Assembly: GCA_027071315.1 (NCBI GenBank)
Contig: JALSUP010000202.1
Location: 1 to 51,174 of the forward strand
Direction of reading: 5' to 3'
Length of the DNA stretch: 51,174 nucleotides
Source: Sulfurovum sp.
Lineage (GTDB): Bacteria > Campylobacterota > Campylobacteria > Campylobacterales > Sulfurovaceae
The position numbers and the translations under genes are program-made. Below, in pieces: positions 1-8,631 of the stretch (the first letter of the stretch is position 1; the number at the start of each line of letters is the position of its first letter). The notes under the pieces are model-generated. The model worked only from the letters and a program-made list of their open reading frames with translations. It did not search any database and was not told the DNA's origin.

Positions 1-78
1 AAATACAGAGAATTTTATGACAATGTTAAGCAATAGTCCTCAAAGGGTTTCTAACTATTTTAAGCATGAAAAAATTGC

Positions 79-1257
79 TTATGCGGCGGTATCTTGATTT
101 GACTGTTTAGTTAGTGCCGTAATAAAAACATTCATGGAAAACTTAAAACACTTCGTTCCAAAGGATTCCATATATGTTAATAACATGTCATTTGTGTGTT
201 CTGACGCTTTCTCTCTTCCATATAATGCAGGACTGTATTTGTAAAACAGGTAGAGGAAAGAGGCCGCCTCAAGGGAAAGTGGTACATCTCCATCCCTGAA
301 CTGACTGTTTTTTACTTTCAGATGATTCCGCATCAGAAGATCATCAACAATATTTCCATGAGACAACGCTTCTTTCTCAAAGGGGTAAAGAAATACATTC
401 TCTTTACCCCATACATCATCAAGATTTTCCAATCTGTCCCTATAATGAGGATACAGTAAATGCAGGCTTGCAAAGTCGGCACTACCCCTCTTTACGCTTT
501 CCATGAACATATGCTTCATATGGGCAATAGGAGTCTGAACATAGGCTACCACCCGAACCTTTTCAAAAAATCCAAAAAGATATGTTCGAAGAGCACTCAA
601 TTCATCTCTCTTCATCGTACTGACTCCCGCGCAGGAGAGGACACAGGTCTTTCCCTGAGCATCATCCTCTACAAATGTACGGAACTGCTTATCAATATAC
701 TTTTGCAGGGAGTCAGTTCCCTGCTCTGAATAGTCCGGCACCGGTATATACCTGCCCGTTTTCGTTCCGTCCGAAAAAAGTGTATATAGGGGCATATTGT
801 AACCGGGCATTTTCAGGTCAATATAGAAGAAATTGACATTGTTCTCATTGTTCGACAGATTGTTCTGCATCGTGAAGGAATCCGTCATATGCATCCCTAC
901 ATGCAGGATACAGCAATCCCCTTTTTCCCTCTGGAAGCTGGACTGTGATACCGTTTGCTGTCGAAACGTTGTCAAGGCATCTCCGAGAGACAATCCATAA
1001 CCGCTCTCCTTTACCATGATCTCTATATGGTTCCGTTCCGTAAGGTATCTGTCGCCGAGTACAAAATGAAAGCCTGCATCCCCTGTGGGGTGCATACCAT
1101 GTTCTTTCAGATCCTGACGGTGGATATCCGCTTTTTCTTCCGATACTTTCTGATGATCGATATACAGTTCCAGTGTGACGTTTTGATCCAAACGTGTTTC
1201 ATCAAAACACCAGCCGGAGATATACTGCGGTTCAACAGTATCTACACAGTATTTCAT
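79..1257 (-). CDS. Sulfotransferase-fold pseudoenzyme with N-terminal GW/HPTG domain
   Basis: The protein has 392 residues. Residues 1-100 form a beta-rich domain with a GW pair (15-16) and an HPTG motif (56-59). The same domain ends the 306-aa protein encoded at 8632-9552. From residue about 117 the sequence follows the bacterial sulfotransferase pattern, but the PAPS 5'-phosphosulfate loop normally written HxGxxKTGTTxLQ reads HVGMHMTDSFTMQ (119-131), so the key Lys and Gly are replaced. The second PAPS motif, normally YxRxP-x5-S, reads YVQTPIAHMKH, so Arg and Ser are also gone. I infer the fold is kept but sulfotransfer is probably lost; a regulatory or scaffold role is possible. It is last in a leftward gene string, 4 bp after the upstream gene. 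Its base composition is less AT-rich than the three genes before it. Confidence 0.7.
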   Translation of the reverse strand: MKYCVDTVEPQYISGWCFDETRLDQNVTLELYIDHQKVSEEKADIHRQDLKEHGMHPTGDAGFHFVLGDRYLTERNHIEIMVKESGYGLSLGDALTTFRQQTVSQSSFQREKGDCCILHVGMHMTDSFTMQNNLSNNENNVNFFYIDLKMPGYNMPLYTLFSDGTKTGRYIPVPDYSEQGTDSLQKYIDKQFRTFVEDDAQGKTCVLSCAGVSTMKRDELSALRTYLFGFFEKVRVVAYVQTPIAHMKHMFMESVKRGSADFASLHLLYPHYRDRLENLDDVWGKENVFLYPFEKEALSHGNIVDDLLMRNHLKVKNSQFRDGDVPLSLEAASFLYLFYKYSPALYGREKASEHTNDMLLTYMESFGTKCFKFSMNVFITALTKQSNQDTAA

Positions 1258-1261
1258 CCTG

Positions 1262-2254
1262 CTATTTCAATATCTCCGTAAGCTTCAGGAAATCATAGGT
1301 CATTGTATAGGGTGTTGTTTCAGGAATGGTATAGCGCGGATGCGGATACCAGCTCATCAATATACATATATCGGGATTTCCTCCTAATGTTTTATAACGT
1401 CTTGCCATTTTGACAAGATTAAGATAAAATAATTTATCCGAACGTTTACCACCTTCGTTATCTGTAAATATTTTTCCATATTGGATCCCCATGTTGTACT
1501 TAACATACTTTTCTACATTCAGGATCTTTTCCCATGTCGATCCTTTCCAATGCCTCATGATTAAACTATAGGGAGCATCAAGTAAAATACTGTGAAGCTT
1601 TACCCCGTTTTTTTCCATTATTTTCATGAGGTCACGATAAGGTTTTTTATAGGGAAGACCCTTGATCGGTAACGCATCGATAAGACCGAATTTTATTTTC
1701 GGGTATTTTGCATGGATCGTTTTTGCATATCTTACGATATCATCAATCCGTTGTTGCATCGGATAGTCATACACATCCTTCAGCTCTGTCCCAAAAGACT
1801 TTTGTCTACTCAAGGCACTTTGAAAATAGATATAATCCACTTTCACTCCCATTCTATAGAGTTTATCAATCATATTTAATTCTTTGATATATCCCTGCTT
1901 TGTCTTAGAATTTAAATTTGTTAATGTAGCCCCCCGTACATTCAATGCCAGTTTCACATTATGACTTTTAAGTGTTCTATAAAATTTATACTTTATAAAA
2001 TAATCACTAATATGGTTTTGTTTTGAATATAATGAATTTAATCGAAGCATATACACATTCATATTTTGCAAGCTTCTTCTCCAGGAAGCAGTATCACTAA
2101 ATTTATAAATGGCATCGGGTGCAAGGTATCCCATTTTTCCCAAATGATTGTCCTGATACCACATTTCACAACTTTTCGCAGTAAGTGTACCACCAAACAA
2201 TAGCCAAGTGGCCAATATACCAATATACAAAAATTTCAATTTTTTTATCTTCAT
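1262..2254 (-). CDS. Secreted protein of unknown function, possible TIM-barrel glycosidase-like
   Basis: The protein has 330 residues with a clear N-terminal signal peptide: basic MKIKKLK, a hydrophobic stretch, then TAKSC near residue 28. I do not recognise the family with certainty. The mature part shows repeated strand-helix units, with strand-like segments such as VKLALNV, VKVDYIYFQ, IKFGLIDA, VKLHSILLDA and DICILMSWYPHP at fairly even spacing. This is the texture of a TIM barrel and would suit a polysaccharide-acting hydrolase or lyase. No catalytic pair can be assigned by eye. The start ATG has an AGGAAGAG ribosome-binding site inside the end of the upstream sulfotransferase gene, one base after its stop, so the two are cotranscribed. 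It is strongly AT-rich, like the next two genes upstream. The functional guess is inference from context only. Confidence 0.55.
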   Translation of the reverse strand: MKIKKLKFLYIGILATWLLFGGTLTAKSCEMWYQDNHLGKMGYLAPDAIYKFSDTASWRRSLQNMNVYMLRLNSLYSKQNHISDYFIKYKFYRTLKSHNVKLALNVRGATLTNLNSKTKQGYIKELNMIDKLYRMGVKVDYIYFQSALSRQKSFGTELKDVYDYPMQQRIDDIVRYAKTIHAKYPKIKFGLIDALPIKGLPYKKPYRDLMKIMEKNGVKLHSILLDAPYSLIMRHWKGSTWEKILNVEKYVKYNMGIQYGKIFTDNEGGKRSDKLFYLNLVKMARRYKTLGGNPDICILMSWYPHPRYTIPETTPYTMTYDFLKLTEILK

Positions 2255-2255
2255 T

Positions 2256-3299
2256 TTAACTCTTCCTATAATGTTTTAAAAAAGATTTTTTTTCTTTCTC
2301 ATTCAAAAAGATATCAGAGAACTTATAGTTCATTTCCTTGTAATAATTGAGGATTTCCGTACGTAACTCTTCATTGACAAGATTTATTTTTATTTTCTTT
2401 TTTAAAAGTTCTCTACTTCTTGTTATTTCATTTTCAACAGGTTCCGGCAAATCATTACAATTCAATTGTTTTTTACAATACACTTTGAGATTATCTTTTA
2501 AAATATTAAAAAAATTATCATATTCCTTGCTTTTTTTATAATTTAAGGAAATGTTTAATAATGGTTTAATTATATTCATTTGTCTAAATGGAAAATTATT
2601 TTTTGAAAGGTTAGGAAACTCTCTATCTATAACAGAAGTCAGCTTTGAAAGCTCCGGTATCAAACTTGCATTTTCGTTCAATTGCATCTCTAGATCTACA
2701 TGATCAGTTATTCCAAGTGCTTTTGCAAAGTCTCTACATACATCTCCATCATCTAAAAGCTCTCTATCATATATTCTAACGATCATATTCTCTTTTTTAA
2801 ATACTGGCATCCATCTTGTCATGAGTTTATTCGGATGCATTCCCCAGATATCTTTGTATTTTTTAAAAGCATTTTCAATAGAAAAAAGATACTCTGTCTC
2901 GATGTCTTTTTGCCTCTGTAAAAATTGTGAAGGAATCATATCTACTTGATTCCTGATATAAACAATAATTTTTATATCCATATTCCAATATAGTTTTTTC
3001 AATTCCTCCAAATAATATTTTGGAGCACCAAAAATCCTTTCGGTTGAGATAATCATCTTCGATGCTGGAGAGCTCTCGAACTTTTGTTTAAGCTGAGTAT
3101 GAACAGGTCTATCCCTCTCCCACATAGATGTATCAAAAGGTGTTGAAACAAGGTTGTGATGATTAGGTTGTTTGGGATGCGTAGGATGATACATGATACC
3201 TGCATCCAAAAGGTGTTGTTCACTTTGACCCAACATATGCTGGATCGAAGTGGTTCCTGTCTTTCCTGATCCTATATGTATAATAACTTCTTTCTTCAT
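2256..3299 (-). CDS. PAPS-dependent sulfotransferase family protein
   Basis: The protein has about 347 residues. The N-terminus carries an intact PAPS-binding loop, GSGKTGTTSIQ, and the second PAPS motif is intact as IVYIRNQVDMIPSQF (Arg and Ser present), about 100 residues later, with an ISTER segment between them. This family transfers sulfate from PAPS to hydroxyls or amines of carbohydrates; the acceptor cannot be read from sequence. I prefer the ATG at 3299 over that at 3305, because a GAGAG ribosome-binding site lies 6 nt before it. It is the first of a three-gene string running to position 79. It is very AT-rich against the genes beyond 5 kb, a sign of separate origin. An adjoining transposase scar lies directly upstream. 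Confidence 0.8.
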   Translation of the reverse strand: MKKEVIIHIGSGKTGTTSIQHMLGQSEQHLLDAGIMYHPTHPKQPNHHNLVSTPFDTSMWERDRPVHTQLKQKFESSPASKMIISTERIFGAPKYYLEELKKLYWNMDIKIIVYIRNQVDMIPSQFLQRQKDIETEYLFSIENAFKKYKDIWGMHPNKLMTRWMPVFKKENMIVRIYDRELLDDGDVCRDFAKALGITDHVDLEMQLNENASLIPELSKLTSVIDREFPNLSKNNFPFRQMNIIKPLLNISLNYKKSKEYDNFFNILKDNLKVYCKKQLNCNDLPEPVENEITRSRELLKKKIKINLVNEELRTEILNYYKEMNYKFSDIFLNEKEKKSFLKHYRKS

Positions 3300-3355
3300 A
3301 TTCATCTCTCATAGTTTTTTTTATAAAATAAAATTATTTTAGGGTTAAGATAACT

Positions 3356-3530
3356 TCAGAGGTTCATTCCTAAAGATTCCTCACACAATTTTTTGTACAG
3401 CTCTTCACTTCTATGGTTGAACCTGAACTCACATTCTTTCAAATCTAAATTGAAGTTCTTTCTATCTATTATCCTCTGAATTTAACTAATCTTATTTTAG
3501 CATAACTCCAGAAAGAAGTAGATAAACCGC
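3356..3530 (-). pseudogene. IS1595-family (ISXO2/IS1016-like) transposase C-terminal remnant
   Basis: Reading leftwards, the interval encodes TSFWSYAKIRLVKFRG and, after a one-base frame change near 3478, DRKNFNLDLKECEFRFNHR followed by LYKKLCEESL and a stop. This matches the well-known end of IS1595-group transposases: an FWSYAKRRLxKFxG motif, then a LHLKECEFRFNxR motif, then LYKxLL. The rest of the transposase and any clear terminal repeats are missing. The relic fills the 287-bp gap between two sulfotransferase genes, both unusually AT-rich, so insertion-sequence traffic probably helped build this cluster. The reading is by eye and the frameshift position is approximate. Confidence 0.7.
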
Positions 3531-3586
3531 TTCTTGGTACTTATTTTAATCTAAAAAATTGCTATTATATTACTTGCTTCTATGCT

Positions 3587-4732
3587 TCATTTTATAGCCG
3601 GTTTTTTTACTAATGCTTTTTCATATTCTTTCAACTTTTTCTCTATAACTGGACCGCCTGGACGTAAAATTTTAGCTGCATTCATTAATGTGTAAGCGCT
3701 CAAGAGATCTTCCTCTTCAACTCTTATCGCCTCATCCCTTAAAGCATTTAGAATTCTAGGATCTTGAATCGAAAGCTCTTTTTGGTCGATCCTTTCTTTT
3801 AAGAGATCGACCAAAATAGATAATATACTTTCAAACTCTTGAATATGTTCAAATTGTTTATCAACGATTATTTTATTATTTTGATCAAAAACTTTTAGTT
3901 GCTTATTTTTGAAATATTTACTATTAATGTTATCTATTTTATTTTGATATTTATTTTTTAAGAATTCTTCAATTGCAGGATTATAATAGATCTCTGTGTT
4001 TAATTCTGGATTAGAATAAATAATTTTATCAGATACTTTTGTGCAAAATTCATCAGACTTAAAATCAATTTTTTTAGCATAAATTATATTTGAAATACGA
4101 ATCAACTGTGATTCAAAAACAGATAAAGATCTGTTGACTTTTTTATTTTTCATTTTATTTAAAGAATTATAATTAAGTGATAAAGCTTCCGCAAAAGAAA
4201 TATCCAAGCCCTTTGATTTTTCACTATCATAATGCAAAACTTGAATATTGGAGCAAACAGATTCATATTTTTCCAAAACTGCAAATTGTTCTATGTTTTC
4301 TAACCCATATACATAATCTTCAAAAGTCAATTTCATAGAATGTCTTTTAATGGTCTGCAAATATAACGAATAGACTACATCATAGATATCTCGAATATAA
4401 ATAATTATGTTTAATTCTATATTTAAGTCGTTACATACATTCTGCACAACACTAATCTCTTCCCGTGTTAAAGTTTGAAAAACTTCACTAGAAAATAATA
4501 CATTGTTTTCATTTTGGAAAAGTTCTAATAAATAGTTTTTTATATTTCCCGTTCTTATAATCCCAACTAAAAAAACACCATTTCCAGAAGAGATAGCATA
4601 ATCATCTAATTCCCGATTATCTGGATAATTGATTCCCAGCTCTTTAAAATTAAGCTTATTCTGCGACAACCATACTTGTAAAGCTGATGAGCCCGTTTTA
4701 CCTGCCCCTATATGTAAAAAAAGTTTTTTCAT
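3587..4732 (-). CDS. PAPS-dependent sulfotransferase family protein
   Basis: The protein has 381 residues from the chosen start. It opens MKKLFLHIGAGKTGSSALQ, an intact PAPS loop, and has the second motif IIYIRDIYDVVYSLYLQ with Arg and Ser in place. An LFSSEVF segment lies between, as in related enzymes. The C-terminal 100 residues are helical and charged and resemble the repeat-like tail of the 460-aa paralogue at 9557-10939 (ILRPGGP here, RLRPEGK there). The start is set at 4732 because the upstream truncated sulfotransferase gene ends in an ATGA stop-start overlap at exactly this ATG, implying translational coupling. The gene is very AT-rich. The acceptor is unknown; a capsular polysaccharide is inferred from the neighbouring exporter. 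Confidence 0.78.
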   Translation of the reverse strand: MKKLFLHIGAGKTGSSALQVWLSQNKLNFKELGINYPDNRELDDYAISSGNGVFLVGIIRTGNIKNYLLELFQNENNVLFSSEVFQTLTREEISVVQNVCNDLNIELNIIIYIRDIYDVVYSLYLQTIKRHSMKLTFEDYVYGLENIEQFAVLEKYESVCSNIQVLHYDSEKSKGLDISFAEALSLNYNSLNKMKNKKVNRSLSVFESQLIRISNIIYAKKIDFKSDEFCTKVSDKIIYSNPELNTEIYYNPAIEEFLKNKYQNKIDNINSKYFKNKQLKVFDQNNKIIVDKQFEHIQEFESILSILVDLLKERIDQKELSIQDPRILNALRDEAIRVEEEDLLSAYTLMNAAKILRPGGPVIEKKLKEYEKALVKKPAIK

Positions 4733-5052
4733 TTTATCCACCACGCATATTTTCTTTCTATTTGAGTCACAAACTGGTTTAAAGTATTTTTGCTAATCAA
4801 ATTTCTAATAAATTGAATTTTTTTATTATTATCATTTATACTGCTAAGTCTGAACATACCCCTCTGAAAAGCTTCTCCCTTGTCGTTGGAAAGCAAATGA
4901 GTCACAATATGGTGCTGTCCCTTTGCCATGTAGAATACTTTTGGATAGACCAGGTTATGCTGCTTCAATTGTTCGGGATGGCTTTCCCATAGTTTCTGTA
5001 AATAGGTTGTACCTGTCTTATGTGGCCCTACATGTAAGTATACTGTTGACAT
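4729..5052 (-). pseudogene. Truncated sulfotransferase (N-terminal PAPS-loop domain only)
   Basis: The 107 residues begin MSTVYLHVGPHKTGTTYLQ, a textbook PAPS loop, with a good AAGGAG ribosome-binding site 6 nt before the ATG at 5052. Family members are usually 250-400 residues and carry a second PAPS motif about 100 residues later. Here the reading frame ends first, in KYAWWIK, and the stop overlaps the start of the next sulfotransferase gene (ATGA). It therefore lacks the 3'-phosphate-binding Arg/Ser and cannot be a complete enzyme. It may be a deletion relic whose translation still drives the downstream gene, or a small free-standing PAPS-loop protein. The relic view is more likely. Confidence 0.65.
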
Positions 5053-5112
5053 TTCTATCTCCTTCTTATGCAACATGCAATAAATAAGTTAAAACTTTCT
5101 GGAACAAAGCAG

Positions 5113-8100
5113 TTATATCCCGCGTTCCGTAAGAATATCCATAATATCCAATGCTTTGTTACCCGTAAAGTCATCTTCAAGATGGAGGATACTCAATACA
5201 TCATCGTCCAGAAGGCGATGCATGATCATATACTCGTAGGTAAAAAGCGAGATCGCTTTGATTCTTTCATTTTCCAGATCGATGAAATCAGGGGAGACAA
5301 TGGAAAGTGCGGATATATAGTCTCTTATACCGTCCATCATTCTGTTCTGTACTTCAATGGATTCGTGTTTCTCTTTATAGTCAGGTACGATCTCCCCCTC
5401 CTGGTCCGTAAAACGGATCAGCTGGCCTTTGTCCGAGGTCAAGAAAGCTTCCAGTACCAGCGCGTACTTGTAAACGATATTACTATTGTCCGCGGGGTCG
5501 ATCCTGTCGGCGAAATAGCCATACAGCCGATTCTCTTCACTTTCTATACGTTTTACCTTTTCTGTCGTGACAAAATACTCTCCTGTCAGTTTTTTACCGG
5601 TCAGCTGATGCAGGTAGTTCTGGATCGTACCGGAGTATCCAAGGTCGATCAGCACATCTTCCCCCTCTTCAAAGAAGCCTATGGAATCAAGATAGGCCAG
5701 GTAGGCCCTGTTCTCCTCTTTGGCATGCGTGTTGATCAGGTCGATATGGTCGACAAGCAGCCTATAGGCTTTTTCAAGGCCGTTCTCATCATCGATCTCA
5801 AAATCCTCGATACCGCTTTCTTCAAGAAAACGCTCATCAAGCCCTACCCTGCTGTAAAGCATACTGCTGAACATCCCCGCATAGTTCCCCAGGTCCATGA
5901 TCATGTTCTTCAGGTTCTCTTCGTCCTTCATAATGGCACCGAGCATAGCCCTTCGCGATATCTGGAGATACTCTGCTTTCCCTTTGGGTTCGAGCTCTTT
6001 TGTCGCGAGGAAATGCTCAAATGTCTTTTGAATGAAGTATCCGTCCCTTGCAAGGAAAAAGATCCTTTCATCCCCGAATTTATGGTAGATATTGTTGACG
6101 AACAGGTAAAAGAAAGGGGCCAGCGCCGTATACCCGAAGGTATACGGTGAATATTTCTTCGAAAACTTCAACACGGTGTCAGAGAGTTCAAAGGCTGATG
6201 AAAAGAGCCGGTTGACCACAGGCCCCATCAGCAGCATCTCCTGCTCCGACACCTGGCCGAAACGCTGTTTGAACGCTTTACCGAAGGGAGATTCGAAGAA
6301 CGCGTTCCGCTCGGAGAGCACGTGAAAGGTACCAATACCGAAATCGCCCGGAAGTTTCGCATCGGAGACTTCGCTGTCCCCTATCATCAATGTTTTGGCC
6401 GGGTCGATACGCTTCGACTCCACCAGATGCTTCCATACCGTGGTATTGTCTTTTCGGTAGCCGGTATCGGAAGAGACGAGCACATTCTCTTCCCTGTACG
6501 GAATGGCATGTTTTTTCAGGATCGCTATTACCTGTTTTGTCGTCAGGTACATATCGCTGACAAAAAGTACATCGATCCCCTTGTCATAGGCATACTGCAG
6601 CAGTGCTACGGTATCCGGTTTGGGGATGAGTACCTCAAGTTCATATTCGAAATCCATCTCTCGAAGATACGCTACCATCTCAGGTGTATAGTCACTGTAG
6701 AGGTGGATATGGTCGTAGATATCCTCGTAGCTGACATCCCCCTCATGGGTATCGGAGATTCTCAGCTGATATTCCGTCTCTTTTCGTACTTTCATGAAGT
6801 CCGACCGGATGGAGAATGCTTTGTCGAACTTCTCCTCCATGATCCTGAAAAGGTTGTCGGGGTAGAAGAGAGTACGCGTGACCAGTGTATCGAAAACATC
6901 GAAGATGACACAGGCTTTTTCTTTGACGATACCTTTGGCCGTTTCCAGCGTCTTGGCCTCATGCTGATTGAAGTTCTTGTGCGTCACGTTCTTCGTGTAC
7001 TGCATAAGTTTACGGTTCTGTTCTATGTAGTCATAGCCGTTCAGCCGTGTCACGTAGGCAAAAAGACGCTCAAGCCCGTGGGCGATGGTACCGTCATTCC
7101 CTATGGGCTCCTCCGGAAAATCCACATAGCCTATGCCCGAATGAAGGATCTGCCTGATCGCATCCGGCCTGAACCAGAACATCGTACCCGCCGGATAGTC
7201 GATATAGGTCTGCTCCAGCAGGGGCTTCAGCTGTGTCAGCTGCAGCCTCTCCAGCAGTCCATTAACCACGCCTTTGTTGGTCAGCCAGGTGTAGCCCCAG
7301 TAGGGGATCATCCCGTAATTGTCCGAGAAGAGCAGTCCGAGTTTTTCGTTTTCCACAAAAGCGCCCAAAATGTCATCGACGATCTCTTTGCTTCCCAGAA
7401 GATTGTGATAAAGGTGGTTCCTCCAGTTTGTCTGCTCACTTCCGCCATAGAGTGATTTTTTACCGTGGATCTTGCAGCAGAGATCGTACGACTTCAATGC
7501 TTCCGAGAACTCTACCAGGAAAGGAGCCACATCGCGGCCCCTGTTCTGTACAGGTTTGACCGTGACATTCCTGTACCCTTTCTCTTTCAGAAATGCCTCG
7601 ATCTCTTCCACATCGGCATCTTCCGAGACGGAGATAAAAAGGTCCGGCCGGGGTGAGATATTGTCGATGGAACCGATAATGTCTTCAAGTACATCGATAT
7701 AGAATGCATGGATCACCACCGCGATCTTCAGGTCGATCTTTTCAACGGGCTGAGGGGCAAGGGGCAAAGGCAAAAGTTCAACAGTGACATTGTCCATGTT
7801 ATTTTCCATAGTACTTCGGTTCTCACTTTGGCCTGCAAGGATGTAATGGACCAAAGGGTTGATAGAGGAATGAAGTACTTCAGGATATCGTTCCAGATAA
7901 TACGCGGTATTGAAAGTCGCGCTCGGGTTTCGTAATTCTTTCGCTCCGAACAGAAGGTAATGCAGCACCGGTTCCAGAGGACTGTCGGCCAGATCTTTAT
8001 AGTTCTCCCTATAGAACAATGCATCAAAAAGACCGCTTTCATCAATGATCATTCTGTTCAGGGAAAGGGAGTCGAAGCTTGGTGTCCCAACACCTTCTTC

Positions 8101-8481
8101 AGTCTTCATCAGACGCTTTCCTTCGAGCACCTCTTTATACCCAAAAAGCAGAAAGTGTTCAAAACCGGACAAAAAGTCCTTTTTGATGACCTTCTCATTC
8201 ACGTCGTCATTTAACATAAGATATGTTTTCTCATCATAGGCACTCAAGCCTTCCAAAAGAACCCGTCTTCCGGCATAGAGTTCTTCCATACCTATTTCAC
8301 GAAAATGTCTGTCTATGCTTTGTATTTCTCCCTTTTCAAGTGCGAGGTAGAGATCTGTATTCTTTTGCAGATATGCCATCTCATCCAGTTCCGAACGGAA
8401 TATATTATAGGCCTTCTTGCTCAATACACCGGGGATTATTTGAGACTTGAAAGATTGCAACCAATATTTATATTTTTTCAT
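5113..8481 (-). CDS. Giant RgpF-like glycan protein fused to HAD-like (COG5610-type) module
   Basis: The protein has 1122 residues and no signal peptide or membrane segment. Residues about 60-240 hold repeats of the type LHYLLFGxxExRNPS / INPLVHYILAG, common in large capsule glycosyltransferases. Residues about 250-490 match the rhamnan-synthesis F (RgpF) pattern, with IAVVIHAFY, a QNRGRDVAPFL segment, and KIHGKKS followed by a WRNHL motif. From about 523 an HAD-like hydrolase follows, with motif I FDVFDTLV (nucleophile candidate D528), a VSDMYLT segment near 640 and MIGDSEVSD near 700. The last 350 residues resemble the extension seen in COG5610 proteins, including FLARDGYFIQ and DLGYSGTIQ. 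Fusion of a glycan-assembly domain with a phosphatase-like domain suggests both transfer and dephosphorylation steps on the surface polysaccharide. The substrate is unknown. Confidence 0.75.
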   Translation of the reverse strand: MKKYKYWLQSFKSQIIPGVLSKKAYNIFRSELDEMAYLQKNTDLYLALEKGEIQSIDRHFREIGMEELYAGRRVLLEGLSAYDEKTYLMLNDDVNEKVIKKDFLSGFEHFLLFGYKEVLEGKRLMKTEEGVGTPSFDSLSLNRMIIDESGLFDALFYRENYKDLADSPLEPVLHYLLFGAKELRNPSATFNTAYYLERYPEVLHSSINPLVHYILAGQSENRSTMENNMDNVTVELLPLPLAPQPVEKIDLKIAVVIHAFYIDVLEDIIGSIDNISPRPDLFISVSEDADVEEIEAFLKEKGYRNVTVKPVQNRGRDVAPFLVEFSEALKSYDLCCKIHGKKSLYGGSEQTNWRNHLYHNLLGSKEIVDDILGAFVENEKLGLLFSDNYGMIPYWGYTWLTNKGVVNGLLERLQLTQLKPLLEQTYIDYPAGTMFWFRPDAIRQILHSGIGYVDFPEEPIGNDGTIAHGLERLFAYVTRLNGYDYIEQNRKLMQYTKNVTHKNFNQHEAKTLETAKGIVKEKACVIFDVFDTLVTRTLFYPDNLFRIMEEKFDKAFSIRSDFMKVRKETEYQLRISDTHEGDVSYEDIYDHIHLYSDYTPEMVAYLREMDFEYELEVLIPKPDTVALLQYAYDKGIDVLFVSDMYLTTKQVIAILKKHAIPYREENVLVSSDTGYRKDNTTVWKHLVESKRIDPAKTLMIGDSEVSDAKLPGDFGIGTFHVLSERNAFFESPFGKAFKQRFGQVSEQEMLLMGPVVNRLFSSAFELSDTVLKFSKKYSPYTFGYTALAPFFYLFVNNIYHKFGDERIFFLARDGYFIQKTFEHFLATKELEPKGKAEYLQISRRAMLGAIMKDEENLKNMIMDLGNYAGMFSSMLYSRVGLDERFLEESGIEDFEIDDENGLEKAYRLLVDHIDLINTHAKEENRAYLAYLDSIGFFEEGEDVLIDLGYSGTIQNYLHQLTGKKLTGEYFVTTEKVKRIESEENRLYGYFADRIDPADNSNIVYKYALVLEAFLTSDKGQLIRFTDQEGEIVPDYKEKHESIEVQNRMMDGIRDYISALSIVSPDFIDLENERIKAISLFTYEYMIMHRLLDDDVLSILHLEDDFTGNKALDIMDILTERGI

Positions 8482-8587
8482 TGATATATCTCTTTTATTA
8501 TATTGCTGAATTATATCCTAATAAACAGAAAATATTACTGTCAAAGAATTATCGTACAAAAATACAGTATCGTATCACTTCATCTTT

Positions 8588-8595
8588 GCTATAAT
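8588..8595 (+). promoter_or_regulatory. Extended -10 promoter for the 306-aa gene
   Basis: The sequence TGCTATAAT ends at 8595: a perfect -10 hexamer (8590-8595) preceded by the TGn extension. It lies 36 bp before the ATG at 8632, which has an AGAAGG ribosome-binding site 9 nt upstream. No good -35 is visible, as expected for an extended -10 promoter. The same block is the divergent spacer for the large leftward gene starting at 8481. Confidence 0.55.
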
Positions 8596-8631
8596 GCTCT
8601 TTAATCACACAAGAGAAGAAGGTATGCCATT

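Noticed and set aside
5068-7455. Long rightward open frames (up to 377 codons) opposite the 1122-aa gene
   Set aside because: They are antisense to a well-supported gene, lack ribosome-binding sites and recognisable domains, and are rich in unlikely residue runs; open antisense frames are common opposite genes with this codon use.
8461-8560. TTGACA near 8540 as -35 of the large leftward gene
   Set aside because: The distance to the visible TATAAT (8515-8510) is 23 bp, too long for a standard promoter; no better pairing found.
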